From positions 1 through 49,771 of the forward strand of contig JAQWZC010000109.1 in NCBI GenBank assembly GCA_029253645.1: DNA of 49,771 nt, in the 5' to 3' direction. Position 1 is the first letter of the stretch. Each line of letters begins with the position of its first letter. Positions 8,935 to 17,358 of this stretch are shown here, piece after piece. This stretch comes from Alphaproteobacteria bacterium (GTDB lineage: Bacteria > Pseudomonadota > Alphaproteobacteria > RS24). The notes beneath the pieces are model-generated. The model saw nothing but the letters and a program-made list of their open reading frames with translations. It made no database searches and was not told where the DNA came from. The translations under genes were made by a program, and so were the position numbers.

Positions 8935-8953
8935 AATAATCATTCGCATTATC
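8935..8953 (+). promoter_or_regulatory. Iron-regulator (Fur/Irr-type) candidate site before bfd
   Basis: AATAATCATTCGCATTATC lies 22 bases before the bfd start. It resembles the Fur consensus (GATAAT-GATAAT-CATTATC) in its left half and shares CATTCGCA and flanking positions with sites before bfr (9794-9812) and the iron-binding protein gene (46382-46400). Binding by Fur, Irr or another regulator is inferred. Confidence 0.55.
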
Positions 8954-8975
8954 AAAGGGGATTTGGAAACGCGCC

Positions 8976-9173
8976 ATGTATGTTTGCAACTGCAACGGCA
9001 TTACCGAAAAAGACGTCGCTCAAGCGATTGAGAACGGCTGCGCGCGGGCCGAAGATATTTACGAGAAATGCGGCACGCAACCTCAATGCGGCCGATGCAT
9101 TGATCGCATGCGCGCAAATTTGGCATTATTGACCGTTGAGAAAGAGCCCGCCACCGCGCTGGCCGCTGAATAA
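8976..9173 (+). CDS. bfd: Bacterioferritin-associated ferredoxin, [2Fe-2S]
   Basis: 65 residues. Four cysteines in the BFD pattern, CNC near the N-terminus (C4, C6) and CGTQPQCGRC (two ligands at the second and third Cys plus one extra), bind a [2Fe-2S] cluster. Bfd reduces the iron core of bacterioferritin so that stored iron is released under iron starvation. AGGGG precedes the start. It faces bfr tail to tail, 23 bp apart, and each gene has its own copy of the same candidate iron box, which suits their linked roles. Confidence 0.92.
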   Translation: MYVCNCNGITEKDVAQAIENGCARAEDIYEKCGTQPQCGRCIDRMRANLALLTVEKEPATALAAE

Positions 9174-9196
9174 AGCGTCGGCTTGGCCCTTACCGC

Positions 9197-9679
9197 TTAG
9201 CTATTATCAGACGCGCCGATTTGCTCTTGGAGATAATTCTGCAAGCCGGTTTTTTTAATCAAGCCCTGCTGGGTTTCAATCCAGTCAATATGCTCTTCCG
9301 TATCATCGAGGATTTTTTCAAAAATCTCGCGCGTGACATAATCGCGTTTGTCTTCGCACAGGGCGATGGCCTCTTTCAGACATTTTTGATTGAGCATTTC
9401 GACCGATAAATCAGCGGTAAACATTTCCGGCACATCCTGACCAATGCTCAGCAGACCCAAATCCTGCAAATTCGGCAGGCCTTGCAGCATTAACACGCGA
9501 TTAATAATCCAATCCGCATGTTTCATCTCGCCCAAGCTCTCATGATAGACCTTGTCGCCCAAAGCCTCAAAACCCCAATCCTTCAACATGCGTGCATGCA
9601 GAAAATATTGGTTCACTGCCGTCAACTCATTCTTCAAAATGATGTTCAGCTGCTCGATTACTTTTGCGTCGCCCTTCAT
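9197..9679 (-). CDS. bfr: Bacterioferritin
   Basis: 160 residues from ATG 9679, which has GGAG nine bases upstream and gives the standard [12 protein letters not shown] start; an ATG at 9691 would add MEQA without a ribosome site. Ferroxidase ligands E18, E51 and H54 and the haem ligand M52 (LGEMKH) are all present, as is Y25; the second glutamates lie in the [17 protein letters not shown] and [11 protein letters not shown] helices. The protein forms a 24-subunit haem-containing iron store in the cytoplasm. A candidate iron box lies about 115 bp upstream. Confidence 0.96.
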   Translation of the reverse strand: MKGDAKVIEQLNIILKNELTAVNQYFLHARMLKDWGFEALGDKVYHESLGEMKHADWIINRVLMLQGLPNLQDLGLLSIGQDVPEMFTADLSVEMLNQKCLKEAIALCEDKRDYVTREIFEKILDDTEEHIDWIETQQGLIKKTGLQNYLQEQIGASDNS

Positions 9680-9793
9680 GGCCTGCTCCATATTCTATTT
9701 TGGCGCGCCGCGCGCGCCTTCGGTTGATAAGAAAAATATAGGGCGGCCCGGGTGAAAAGGCAAATTATTAAATGTTTTCAATAGTTTGTTACT

Positions 9794-9812
9794 AATACGC
9801 ATTCGCATTTAC
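9794..9812 (-). promoter_or_regulatory. Iron-regulator candidate site before bfr
   Basis: AATACGCATTCGCATTTAC (plus-strand reading) matches the bfd and iron-binding-protein sites at the CATTCGCA core and at most flanking positions. It lies 115 bp upstream of the bfr start and just beyond the end of the broken holin gene. The arrangement is consistent with control of bfr; no promoter hexamers are clear. Confidence 0.45.
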
Positions 9813-9820
9813 AAGCGGCC

Positions 9821-10225
9821 CTATTTCGTGCGGCCTTGCAATTTCTCAAATGTCCGCATGCCGCCCAGCCCCAGCAGCGCGTAAAGAATGGTCGTCAACA
9901 CATCGAGATGCAGCGGTGGTGGCTGCGGCGTATCGGCCGTGGTCAAGGCCAATGCCCTGACCATTTAATCGCGGGCGATGAAGTTATAAAACAAGGCCAG
10001 CCCGCACACCCAACCAATAAAGGGCCGCCATCCGGCAACAAAAACGCTTTTATGCGCGGCTTCTATTTTATTGATCTCAAGCTGCACCAAACCGGGATGC
10101 TGGGCGATGCGCGCCAGCACGGCTTTTTTATCCAACCGCTCCTTATCGGAGGTGAATAAAGCGTCCAGCACATTACCGACCGCTTCAATCGGTTGGGTCG
10201 CTTGTTGGGTCAAAAAAGAAAACAT
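9821..10225 (-). pseudogene. Gene-transfer-agent-type 3-TM holin, interrupted by in-frame TAA
   Basis: The first 86 codons encode MFSFLTQQATQPIEAVGNVL through EINKIEAAHKSVFVAGWRPF to NFIARD, the GTA_holin_3TM family pattern. A TAA at 9967-9965 stops it, yet the very next codon is ATG and the same frame runs 47 more codons, through HLDVLTTILYALLGLGGMRTF to KLQGRTK, then TAG. That second part matches the missing C-terminus of the family, so one full-length gene of about 134 codons appears split by one nonsense change. Either it is a recent pseudogene or two parts are made by stop-restart. GTA holins release gene transfer agent particles at lysis; no other GTA gene is in the window. Confidence 0.72.
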
Positions 10226-10263
10226 GCGCCATGATAACCCGCCGCCGCGGCGCGGGGATAAAA

Positions 10264-10293
10264 CAAAAAAAGGGGCGCCGCAGCACCCCTTTA
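10264..10293 (-). terminator. Terminator of nrdAB
   Basis: Read on the minus strand, AAAGGGG (10293-10287) pairs with CCCCTTT (10274-10268), with an inner GC/GC step around a small loop, and is followed by a T-rich run to 10264. It lies 43 bp past the nrdB stop. Confidence 0.82.
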
Positions 10294-10336
10294 AAATTGC
10301 TTATTCCGAGCACGTCTTAACACGCCTTAGCGCATT

Positions 10337-11296
10337 TTAGACAAACGCCTCATCCCATGTGCCTTCGGTCGAGGCTTTGGCATATTCGGTCGCGCGGCCT
10401 TCAAAGAAGTTCATATGCTCAATGCCGTTCAGCATTTCGTCCATCCATGGCAGCGGATTTTTCTCAATTTCATAAATCGGCTCGAGATTGAGCTGCACCA
10501 AACGACGATTGCCGATATAGCGAATATAATCTTTCACTTCCTGCGGCTCGAGACCCTCAACGCCGCCCATTTCAAACGCCAAATCAATAAAGGCATCTTC
10601 ATGTTTCACCACGGTTTCGCAAGCCGTATAAAGGTCTTGCTTCAATTTATCATTCCAAATGTGCGGGTTTTCTTGAATGAATGTGTTGAACAGCTTCACC
10701 GTTGAATTCGTGTGCAGCGTCTCATCACGCGCCGACCAAGTCACGATTTGGCCCATGCCCTTCATTTTATTGAAGCGTGGGAAATTCATCAAAATCGCGA
10801 AACTGGCAAATAGTTGCAGGCCTTCGGTAAAGCCGCCAAACACCGCCAAGGTTTTGGCGATATCCTCATCCGTCTCGACGCCCCATTCCTGCATGTAGTC
10901 ATATTTATCCTTCATCTCGCCATATTTCATGAAGGCTTCATATTCAATTTCCGGCATGCCGATTGTGTCCAGCAAATGCGAATACGCCGCAATATGGATG
11001 GTTTCCATATTTGAAAAAGCGGCCAGCATCATTTGAATTTCAGTCGGCTTAAACACTTGGGAATAATGCTTCATATAGCAATTATTCACTTCCACATCGG
11101 CCTGCACGAAAAAGCGGAAAATCTGCGTCAGCAAATTGCGCTCGGCACCGGTCAATTTCTTGTGCCAGTCTTTCACATCTTCGGCCAGCGGCACTTCTTC
11201 AGGCAGCCAGTGAATCCGCTGTTGCGTCAGCCAAGCATCATAGGCCCAAGGATAGCGGAAGGGTTTATAAACAATACGTTCTTCAAGAAGAGACAT
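10337..11296 (-). CDS. nrdB: Ribonucleotide reductase small subunit, class I
   Basis: 319 residues from ATG 11296, which has AAGG eight bases upstream; a GTG at 11305 would add three residues. NrdB houses the diiron centre and tyrosyl radical. Counting from this start, iron ligands are D67 (QAD), E98 and H101 (NMETIHIAAY), E158 (FTEG), E192 and H195 (ARDETLH), and the radical tyrosine is Y105. There is no N-terminal ATP-cone. The C-terminus FEGRATEYAKA... carries the tail that binds NrdA. It lies 71 bp after nrdA and shares its terminator. Confidence 0.96.
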   Translation of the reverse strand: MSLLEERIVYKPFRYPWAYDAWLTQQRIHWLPEEVPLAEDVKDWHKKLTGAERNLLTQIFRFFVQADVEVNNCYMKHYSQVFKPTEIQMMLAAFSNMETIHIAAYSHLLDTIGMPEIEYEAFMKYGEMKDKYDYMQEWGVETDEDIAKTLAVFGGFTEGLQLFASFAILMNFPRFNKMKGMGQIVTWSARDETLHTNSTVKLFNTFIQENPHIWNDKLKQDLYTACETVVKHEDAFIDLAFEMGGVEGLEPQEVKDYIRYIGNRRLVQLNLEPIYEIEKNPLPWMDEMLNGIEHMNFFEGRATEYAKASTEGTWDEAFV

Positions 11297-11367
11297 TACA
11301 TTCACCTTTTCGTTTGCATCAAATTTCAGTGGCGATATATGCCCGCCCTATCTACGCCCTCGCCCGC

Positions 11368-13344
11368 TTATTGGCAGGAGAGACATTCTTCAAAATCATT
11401 ACCCTCGGCTGCGGCCGCCATAGCATCTTGCATGGCTTTGGTGTCATCCTCGGCTTTTTCAGCGCGTTGAATGGACAGCGAGCGACAATAATACAAGCTC
11501 TTCACACCCTTTTTCCAAGCCTGATAATGCACTTGGTGCAGGTCACGCTTGTGAATGTTGGCGGGCAGGAAGACGTTTAAGGATTGCGCTTGGTCAATCA
11601 GCTCCGAGCGGTCACCGGCGAAGTCAATCAGCCAACGCTGGTCAAGTTCGAAAGCGGTTTTGAAAACGGCCTTCTCATCATCGCTCAAGAAATCAAGGTG
11701 CTGAACCGAGCCGCCCGAGGTCACAATGGACGACCAGATATCATCATTATTCTGGCCTTTTTCATCGAGCAATTTATTGAGGTGACGGTTACGCACATTA
11801 AACGAACCGGACAGCGTTTTATGGGTAAAGCTATTGCCTGCAATCGGCTCAATGCCCGGGCTGGTGCCACCGCAAATAATCGAGATGGAAGCGGTTGGCG
11901 CAATCGCCGTTTTATTTGAGAAGCGCTCATTCATGCCGCATTCCGCCGCATCAAGGCACGGGCCGCGTTCATTGGCCAGTGCTTGCGACGCCGCATCGGC
12001 TTGCTCCTTAATATGGGTGAAAATGCGCTTATTCCAAACCTTCGCCATCACGCTTTCCCACGGAATCATATTGGCTTGCAGGAAGCTGTGAAAGCCCATC
12101 ACACCGAGGCCGACCGAGCGCTCGCGCTGGGCCGAATATTTCGCTTTGGCCATATCATCGGGCGCGCGCTGGATGAAATCCTCCAACACATTATCGAGGA
12201 AGCGCATCACGTCAGGAATAAATTCTTCTTCCTTATTCCATTCATCAAATTTTTCAGCATTTAAAGATGACAGGCAGCACACGGCTGTACGGTCATTGCC
12301 GAGATGGTCCTCACCCGTTGGCAGGGTAATTTCCGAACATAAATTCGATGTTTTAATCTCAAGATTGAGCAGTTTTTGATGCTCGGGACGCAGATTATTC
12401 ACCGTATCTTTGAACACCATATAGGGTTCGCCGGTTTCAATCCGCGCCGTCAGCATACGAATCCACAAATCACGCGCCTGCACAGTGGCTTGCACCGAGC
12501 CGTCTTTGGGTGAGCGCAAGGCCCATTCTTCGTCATTTTCAACCGCCCGCATAAAGGCGTCTGAAATCAGAATACCGTGATGCAAATTCAGCGCTTTGCG
12601 ATTCGGGTCGCCACCGGTCGGGCGGCGAATTTCAACAAATTCTTCAATTTCCGGATGGTCAATCGGCAGATAAACCGCGGCAGAGCCACGCCGTAAAGAA
12701 CCTTGCGAAATGGCCAGCGTCAGACTGTCCATCACCCGAATAAACGGCACAATGCCAGAGGTCTTGCCATTCTCACCGACTTTTTCGCCGATGGAGCGCA
12801 AATTGCCCCAATAAGAGCCAATGCCACCGCCGCGCGAGGCCAGCCAGACATTTTCATTCCATAAATTAACAATATCGCCAAGGCTGTCATTGGCCTCATT
12901 CAAGAAGCAGGAAATCGGCAGGCCGCGATCCGTGCCACCATTGGAGAGAACAGGGGTGGCCGGCATGAACCAAAGCTTGGAGATATAATCATAAAGACGC
13001 TGCGCATGCGCTTCGTCATCACCATAATAAGAGGCAACGCGGGCGAATAAATCTTGGAAGCTCTCGCCCGGCATTAAATATCGGTCGGTCAGGGTCGCCT
13101 TACCGAATGCCGTCAATAGCGCGTCGCGTGACGGGTCGGTTTTAACCCGCGGCGCGGCTTTAAACTGCACCGCTTGGTCGTGGCGGTCAAAATCAAGTTG
13201 CGGCTCGCTATGCGCCGGGTCACCCTCGGCACGACGCGGCTGGCGCGCATCCAATTGCTCTTTGGTCAGCACTTCATCTTGCATTTTTTCTTTGTCCTGA
13301 CCTTTTTTGGTGGCCCCATCATCGGCCCCGTTCTCTCTAAACAT
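11368..13344 (-). CDS. nrdA: Ribonucleotide reductase large subunit, class I
   Basis: 658 residues; reduces ribonucleoside diphosphates to deoxy forms with the radical supplied by NrdB. Recognisable parts are LPISCFLNEANDS (redox-active Cys), ASRGGGIGSYWGNLRSIG, NLCSEITLPTG (catalytic Cys and Glu) and the C-terminal pair ECLSCQ that passes electrons from thioredoxin or glutaredoxin. The first 70 residues are polar linker-like sequence rather than an ATP-cone, so the overall activity site may be missing; this needs an alignment. The start has GAGGAG upstream. Control is suggested by an NrdR box and a DnaA box upstream. Confidence 0.96.
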   Translation of the reverse strand: MFRENGADDGATKKGQDKEKMQDEVLTKEQLDARQPRRAEGDPAHSEPQLDFDRHDQAVQFKAAPRVKTDPSRDALLTAFGKATLTDRYLMPGESFQDLFARVASYYGDDEAHAQRLYDYISKLWFMPATPVLSNGGTDRGLPISCFLNEANDSLGDIVNLWNENVWLASRGGGIGSYWGNLRSIGEKVGENGKTSGIVPFIRVMDSLTLAISQGSLRRGSAAVYLPIDHPEIEEFVEIRRPTGGDPNRKALNLHHGILISDAFMRAVENDEEWALRSPKDGSVQATVQARDLWIRMLTARIETGEPYMVFKDTVNNLRPEHQKLLNLEIKTSNLCSEITLPTGEDHLGNDRTAVCCLSSLNAEKFDEWNKEEEFIPDVMRFLDNVLEDFIQRAPDDMAKAKYSAQRERSVGLGVMGFHSFLQANMIPWESVMAKVWNKRIFTHIKEQADAASQALANERGPCLDAAECGMNERFSNKTAIAPTASISIICGGTSPGIEPIAGNSFTHKTLSGSFNVRNRHLNKLLDEKGQNNDDIWSSIVTSGGSVQHLDFLSDDEKAVFKTAFELDQRWLIDFAGDRSELIDQAQSLNVFLPANIHKRDLHQVHYQAWKKGVKSLYYCRSLSIQRAEKAEDDTKAMQDAMAAAAEGNDFEECLSCQ

Positions 13345-13592
13345 GCGCGCTCCTCATTCTTGGCGTCCAATATCGCTTTTCACGGCGACATTCCTGTCAT
13401 TTCCGGTCCGCTTTAAGGCTAAAAACGCACCCAAAACCGACCAAAACAGGCCTAAATTGAGGGACAGCTTACCCGCGAGCGCCGTGCGGCACTGTTGGCT
13501 CCCAGTGAGAGCCTATCACGGTATGTTTTTAACTTTCGGCGGTTTGTAGCTGGTTTTGAACAAAAGCTCTGAACCAAATACCCTCCGACCGG

Positions 13593-13639
13593 ACACTAGA
13601 TATAGTGTCTATTTCATTGAAAACGTCAACAGCTAGTTG
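13593..13639 (-). promoter_or_regulatory. nrdA promoter with NrdR box
   Basis: ACACTAGATATAGTGT at 13593-13608 is a near-perfect NrdR box (consensus ACACWATATATWGTGT). On the minus strand a TTGACG (13629-13624) could be the -35 and TATATC (13604-13599) the -10, with a rather long 19-base spacer, so the box covers the -10. A second imperfect dyad, CAAC-AGCTA-GTTG at 13627-13639, lies about three helical turns away and overlaps the -35, as expected for paired NrdR sites. NrdR represses nrd operons when dATP is high. Confidence 0.75.
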
Positions 13640-13751
13640 CATGAAACTTTAATTTTTTTTGATGTTTCTATTTTTTGCTGATTATTCAGCTATTTAGACT
13701 GATATAAAAGATGCACTCTCAAAGGCGATTTTGGGTCATTCGTCCACTAAC

Positions 13752-13760
13752 TTATCCACA
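13752..13760 (+). promoter_or_regulatory. Perfect DnaA box upstream of nrdA
   Basis: TTATCCACA, the exact high-affinity DnaA box, sits about 120 bp upstream of the NrdR promoter. DnaA regulates nrd genes in E. coli; direct control here is inferred. A single exact 9-mer is not rare in a window of this size. Confidence 0.45.
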
Positions 13761-13795
13761 GGAGAACAAATCAGGCAAATCAGTTGCAAATCACC

Positions 13796-14110
13796 TTACT
13801 GATTTGGCCTTTGGGACGGCAAAAAACGTACCAAGAGCCAAACCACGCTCACCACATGGCCCAGCACAAAAATCGGCAAGGCCCATAAGGCGGCCACGCG
13901 TTTTTGTTTTTCATGGGACAAAATCACCGCCCCCATGCAGATGCCGCCCAACATCACATCGGCCAAGGTCACCAAACCCCAAGGCTCGGCCAGCACATTA
14001 TCAAAGCCGCTGCCGCCGACGCTTTGATAGGCGGTGATGCATAAAAGCAGAAATAACAGACCGGCCAGTCCGACTGCGACCGTCAAAATAATCGATGTTT
14101 GTTTGCTCAT
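13796..14110 (-). CDS. Small membrane protein, DUF1475-like
   Basis: 104 residues with three hydrophobic helices (about 7-27, 45-64 and 74-94). The central EPWGLVTLADVMLGGI and the LWALPIFVLGHVVSVVW segment recall DUF1475 proteins, whose role is unknown. The start has a strong AGGAGG five to ten bases upstream, so the gene is likely well translated. It lies between the thiolase terminator and the nrdA control region and is not obviously part of either operon. Confidence 0.65.
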   Translation of the reverse strand: MSKQTSIILTVAVGLAGLLFLLLCITAYQSVGGSGFDNVLAEPWGLVTLADVMLGGICMGAVILSHEKQKRVAALWALPIFVLGHVVSVVWLLVRFLPSQRPNQ

Positions 14111-14190
14111 ATCGGCCTCCTATGGGTTTTACGCCGAATCAACCCGGTTGGTTTAAGTGAAGTCGGTTTAAATGAAACCGGGCATATAAA

Positions 14191-14221
14191 AAGGCCGCCG
14201 GACGAAACGCCCCGCGGCCTT
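14191..14221 (-). terminator. Terminator of the thiolase gene
   Basis: On the minus strand AAGGCCGC (14221-14214) pairs with GCGGCCTT (14198-14191), followed by TTTTATA. It begins 30 bp after the thiolase stop codon. Confidence 0.82.
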
Positions 14222-14250
14222 CATAATCAAATCGGTTTGAACGAACTGGC

Positions 14251-15435
14251 TTACAGCACTTCGAACAGACCGGCAGCACCCATGCCGCCGCCAATGCACA
14301 TGGTGACGACAACATTTTTCGCACCGCGGCGTTTGCCTTCCATCAGCGCGTGGCCGACAAGGCGCGCACCGGTCATGCCATAAGGGTGACCAATAGCGAT
14401 AGAACCGCCATTCACATTGTAATTTTCATTGTCGATGCCCAGCTGGTCACGGCAATAAAGCGCTTGGCTGGCGAAAGCTTCATTCAGCTCCCACAAATCA
14501 ATGTCATCAACTTTCAGGCCGTGACGTTCCAACAGACGCGGCACGGCAAATACCGGACCAATGCCCATTTCATCAGGTTCACAACCGGCAACGGCAAAAC
14601 CTTTAAACGCGCCCAGCGGCTCAACACCGCGACGCTCGGCTTCTTTGCCTTCCATCACCACAACAGCAGCGGCACCGTCTGACAATTGCGAGGCATTACC
14701 GGCGGTAATGAACTGGCCTTCGCCGCGCACCGGCTGAAGACCTTGCAGGCTTTCAATGGTGGTTTGCGGACGATTGCACTCATCGCGGTCAACCGTGTAA
14801 TCGACAATGGATTCTTCGCCGGTCTCTTTATTGACCTGCTTCATCTTGGTTTCCATCGGCACGATTTCATCGGCGAACAAACCGGCTTCCTGAGCGGCTG
14901 CCATACGCTGCTGGCTTAGCAGCGCATATTCGTCTTGTGCTTCGCGCGATACATTATAGCGATCGGCAACAATATCGGCGGTCTCAATCATCGGCATCCA
15001 CAAAGCGGGATAGCTGCCCATGAGTTTTTCTTCCGTGATGTTGTTGTAATTGGCGCCCTGCATTTGCACCATGGAGATGCTTTCGACACCGGCACCGACC
15101 GTCACCGGCACATTTTCATTCAGCACACGACCGGCGGCCATGGCGATGGTTTGCAAACCGGATGAGCAAAAACGGTTAACCGTGACGCCCGATGTGGTGA
15201 CCGGGCAACCGGCCCAAATAGCTGCAAGACGACCGACATTTTGTCCGGTCGCGCCTTCCGGCGTGCCGCAGCCCATAATGACGTCTTCAACATCACCGGC
15301 ATCAATACCGGCACGCTCAACGGCATGTTTAATGGCGTGGCCACCCATAGCGGCACCATGTGTCATGTTAAAGCCACCACGGCCCGACTTTGCCAGACCC
15401 GTGCGTGCGCTTGATACGATTAACGCTTCTCTCAT
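14251..15435 (-). CDS. Acetyl-CoA C-acyltransferase (thiolase)
   Basis: 394 residues from ATG 15435, which has GGGAG upstream and gives the usual start [13 protein letters not shown]; the longer frame upstream is unconserved. The acyl-accepting cysteine is C90 in [14 protein letters not shown], the histidine lies in [13 protein letters not shown] and the second cysteine in [14 protein letters not shown]. Thiolases cleave or form 3-ketoacyl-CoA; this sequence fits the FadA-like degradative class used in beta-oxidation, though a biosynthetic acetoacetyl-CoA role cannot be excluded. It is a single-gene unit with its own terminator. Confidence 0.94.
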   Translation of the reverse strand: MREALIVSSARTGLAKSGRGGFNMTHGAAMGGHAIKHAVERAGIDAGDVEDVIMGCGTPEGATGQNVGRLAAIWAGCPVTTSGVTVNRFCSSGLQTIAMAAGRVLNENVPVTVGAGVESISMVQMQGANYNNITEEKLMGSYPALWMPMIETADIVADRYNVSREAQDEYALLSQQRMAAAQEAGLFADEIVPMETKMKQVNKETGEESIVDYTVDRDECNRPQTTIESLQGLQPVRGEGQFITAGNASQLSDGAAAVVVMEGKEAERRGVEPLGAFKGFAVAGCEPDEMGIGPVFAVPRLLERHGLKVDDIDLWELNEAFASQALYCRDQLGIDNENYNVNGGSIAIGHPYGMTGARLVGHALMEGKRRGAKNVVVTMCIGGGMGAAGLFEVL

Positions 15436-15712
15436 AATTAGCTCCCTTAAATCCGTAAATGGGTTCAAAACTGGCGCGATATTGCGCCAAGAAGGTGACA
15501 TTTTCAATGCCATAAAGCGATTTATCCCTAAACCATGGAAATTATATCGATATTCCCTATGCGATTTACCGAAAATTAGGTGGCGGGCCGTCAAAATGCC
15601 CTATCGCCGCAAAATAAGAAGAAGAGATAAGAAGAATAAGAACAGGCGGTTTTTCCACAACGCCCTGGCGGCGCATCACAAAACCGCCACAATCAGTTTT
15701 TAGGTTAGGCTT

Positions 15713-16282
15713 ATGAATCAACAAAAACCCTCTCTGTTTAAAACGCCTCGTTTGGGTGACGCGCTATTGCTGGTTCTCCTCGGCATGGTTCTCCTCGGCT
15801 TTCCTCTCCTCTCCGCTTCGGCACAAGATTTTGCCAAGCCGGATGACAGCCAATTGAAAAAAATGCTGACACCATTGCAATATGCCGTCACCCAAAACGA
15901 TAAAACCGAGCCGCCTTATCGCAATCCGTTTTGGGATGAAAAAGCGCCCGGTATTTATGTCGATATTGTATCGGGTGAGGCGTTGTTCTCTTCCTTGGAT
16001 AAATATGATAGCGGCACGGGCTGGCCCAGCTTCACCCGTCCGTTGGAAGCGCGCTCGATTGTTGAACGCGATGATTGGAAATTTTTCGTCAAACGCATTG
16101 AGGTGCGCTCGAAATTGGCCGACAGCCATTTAGGCCATGTGTTTGATGACGGTCCGGCACCTACCGGCTTGCGCTATTGTCTCAATTCAGCGGCCCTGCG
16201 ATTTGTGCCTTTGGCCAATATGGAGGCTGAAGGCTATGGCAAATATCTTCCGGCCTTTGAAAAAGCAGGCTTCAAACTCTAA
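15713..16282 (+). CDS. msrB: Exported one-cysteine peptide-methionine (R)-S-oxide reductase
   Basis: 189 residues. A hydrophobic segment at 17-38 ending ASAQ is a likely Sec signal, so the enzyme should act in the periplasm. The MsrB core is clear: [31 protein letters not shown] and NSAALRF, with catalytic C156. Both zinc-binding pairs of classical MsrB are missing: the first lies where this protein has YVDIVSG (82-88), the second where it has [13 protein letters not shown]156 is the only cysteine in the whole protein, so reduction must come from an external thiol. It reduces the R epimer of methionine sulfoxide. It ends one base before the facing hydrolase gene. Confidence 0.92.
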   Translation: MNQQKPSLFKTPRLGDALLLVLLGMVLLGFPLLSASAQDFAKPDDSQLKKMLTPLQYAVTQNDKTEPPYRNPFWDEKAPGIYVDIVSGEALFSSLDKYDSGTGWPSFTRPLEARSIVERDDWKFFVKRIEVRSKLADSHLGHVFDDGPAPTGLRYCLNSAALRFVPLANMEAEGYGKYLPAFEKAGFKL

Positions 16283-17170
16283 TTAAGCCGCCTCAATCCG
16301 CGCCAATATTTCAGCCCGCACCATATCCGGCACTTCCATTGGCAGAAAATGCGATGTGCCCTTCACCATGGCGATTTTCTTATCGACAGCCAGCGCCTCA
16401 AACGCGCCCTGTCCGCGCGTAGTCGAGCCATGCTCTGCCGTCAATAAAGTAAAGGGCGCGCGCAAGCGGCGAATGAAACGCTGGCAATTTAATTGCGGCC
16501 CTTTGAAATTGGCGGCCTCCCAATGCGGCGCGCAAGCCAGTGTCACGCCATCGCCATTATCCAAAACCCCGCCCTCAATATAGGCGTCCAAAAACCCGTC
16601 GCGCCAACTGGTAAATGCACCGCGCCCGACATAGGCGGATTTTATCTTTTCCTTATTGGGCCATTCGGCGCGTCTTTTGGCAGCCATTTTGGCCAGAGCC
16701 AGCCCGCTATGCTTGCCGGTGATTTTGGCCACCAAATAAACCAGCGGCCCCATGCGCGGCACAATCACCGGATCGGCCAATATCAGACCGGCGACCAAAT
16801 CGGGCCGCTCGGCAGCGGCAAAAACACTGCTAAAGCCGCCCATAGAATGACCGCCCAGCCAGATTTTGCGGCCATGCGTTTCGGCCAATCTTTCAAGCAA
16901 GGCTATCAGGTCGCGGCCATAAATATCCCAACCGCTCATTTTTGACGGCTCGGCGGCCAGCGTGGTTAAGCCGTGACCGCGCGCATCCCACGCATAAACA
17001 TCGCATTGCGCCGCCAAGGGCGCGAGCAGCGGGTCATAAGTGCGCCCGTTAAATCCATTGGCATGCGCCCAGTGTAAAACCGGTCGGTCGGAGACCTGAT
17101 TTTGCCATTGATAAAGCGATAGCGCGCCTGACCCATCATGCGGTAGAGAGATTTGGCTGTGGTGCAACAT
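16283..17170 (-). CDS. Alpha/beta hydrolase
   Basis: 295 residues from ATG 17170, preceded by GGAAG. The nucleophile elbow is GGHSMGG with S109, the oxyanion region is WAHANGF near residue 35, and the final histidine is probably in KGTSHFLPME near residue 280. WDARGHGLT around 61-69 is typical of the hydrolase-fold esterase/epoxide-type family. Substrate unknown; not an operon member. Its stop is adjacent to the stop of msrB on the other strand. Confidence 0.88.
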   Translation of the reverse strand: MLHHSQISLPHDGSGALSLYQWQNQVSDRPVLHWAHANGFNGRTYDPLLAPLAAQCDVYAWDARGHGLTTLAAEPSKMSGWDIYGRDLIALLERLAETHGRKIWLGGHSMGGFSSVFAAAERPDLVAGLILADPVIVPRMGPLVYLVAKITGKHSGLALAKMAAKRRAEWPNKEKIKSAYVGRGAFTSWRDGFLDAYIEGGVLDNGDGVTLACAPHWEAANFKGPQLNCQRFIRRLRAPFTLLTAEHGSTTRGQGAFEALAVDKKIAMVKGTSHFLPMEVPDMVRAEILARIEAA

Positions 17171-17358
17171 AGTTTCTTCCTCTTGCGGGGAATATGCATC
17201 AGCCGCGCGAAAAGGCAAGGCAAGGTCGAAAACCGCGATAATTAAGGCGGGCGGGTGTGGCGGCGGTTTGCTAGGCAAAATAGCGATAATATGCTACGCC
17301 GAGCCTTATTCCGGTTTAACGCATATCCGTCCGGCAAAGCGCGAAAGGCTCGGCTTAG

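Larger units (their letters stand above)
13345..13795. other. nrdA upstream region, no gene seen
   Basis: This 451-base gap carries the nrdA leader, a promoter with NrdR box (13593-13639) and a DnaA box (13752-13760). It is AT-rich between about 13600 and 13700. I see no credible coding frame; the open frames here have no ribosome site or recognisable product. Confidence 0.6.

Noticed and set aside
13711-14037. Plus-strand frame starting near the DnaA box
   Set aside because: Antisense to the DUF1475-like gene and lacks any family match; the DnaA box is better read as a site.
15435-15594. Longer thiolase start adding 53 residues
   Set aside because: The extra sequence is unconserved in type, and the inner ATG has GGGAG and the usual family start.
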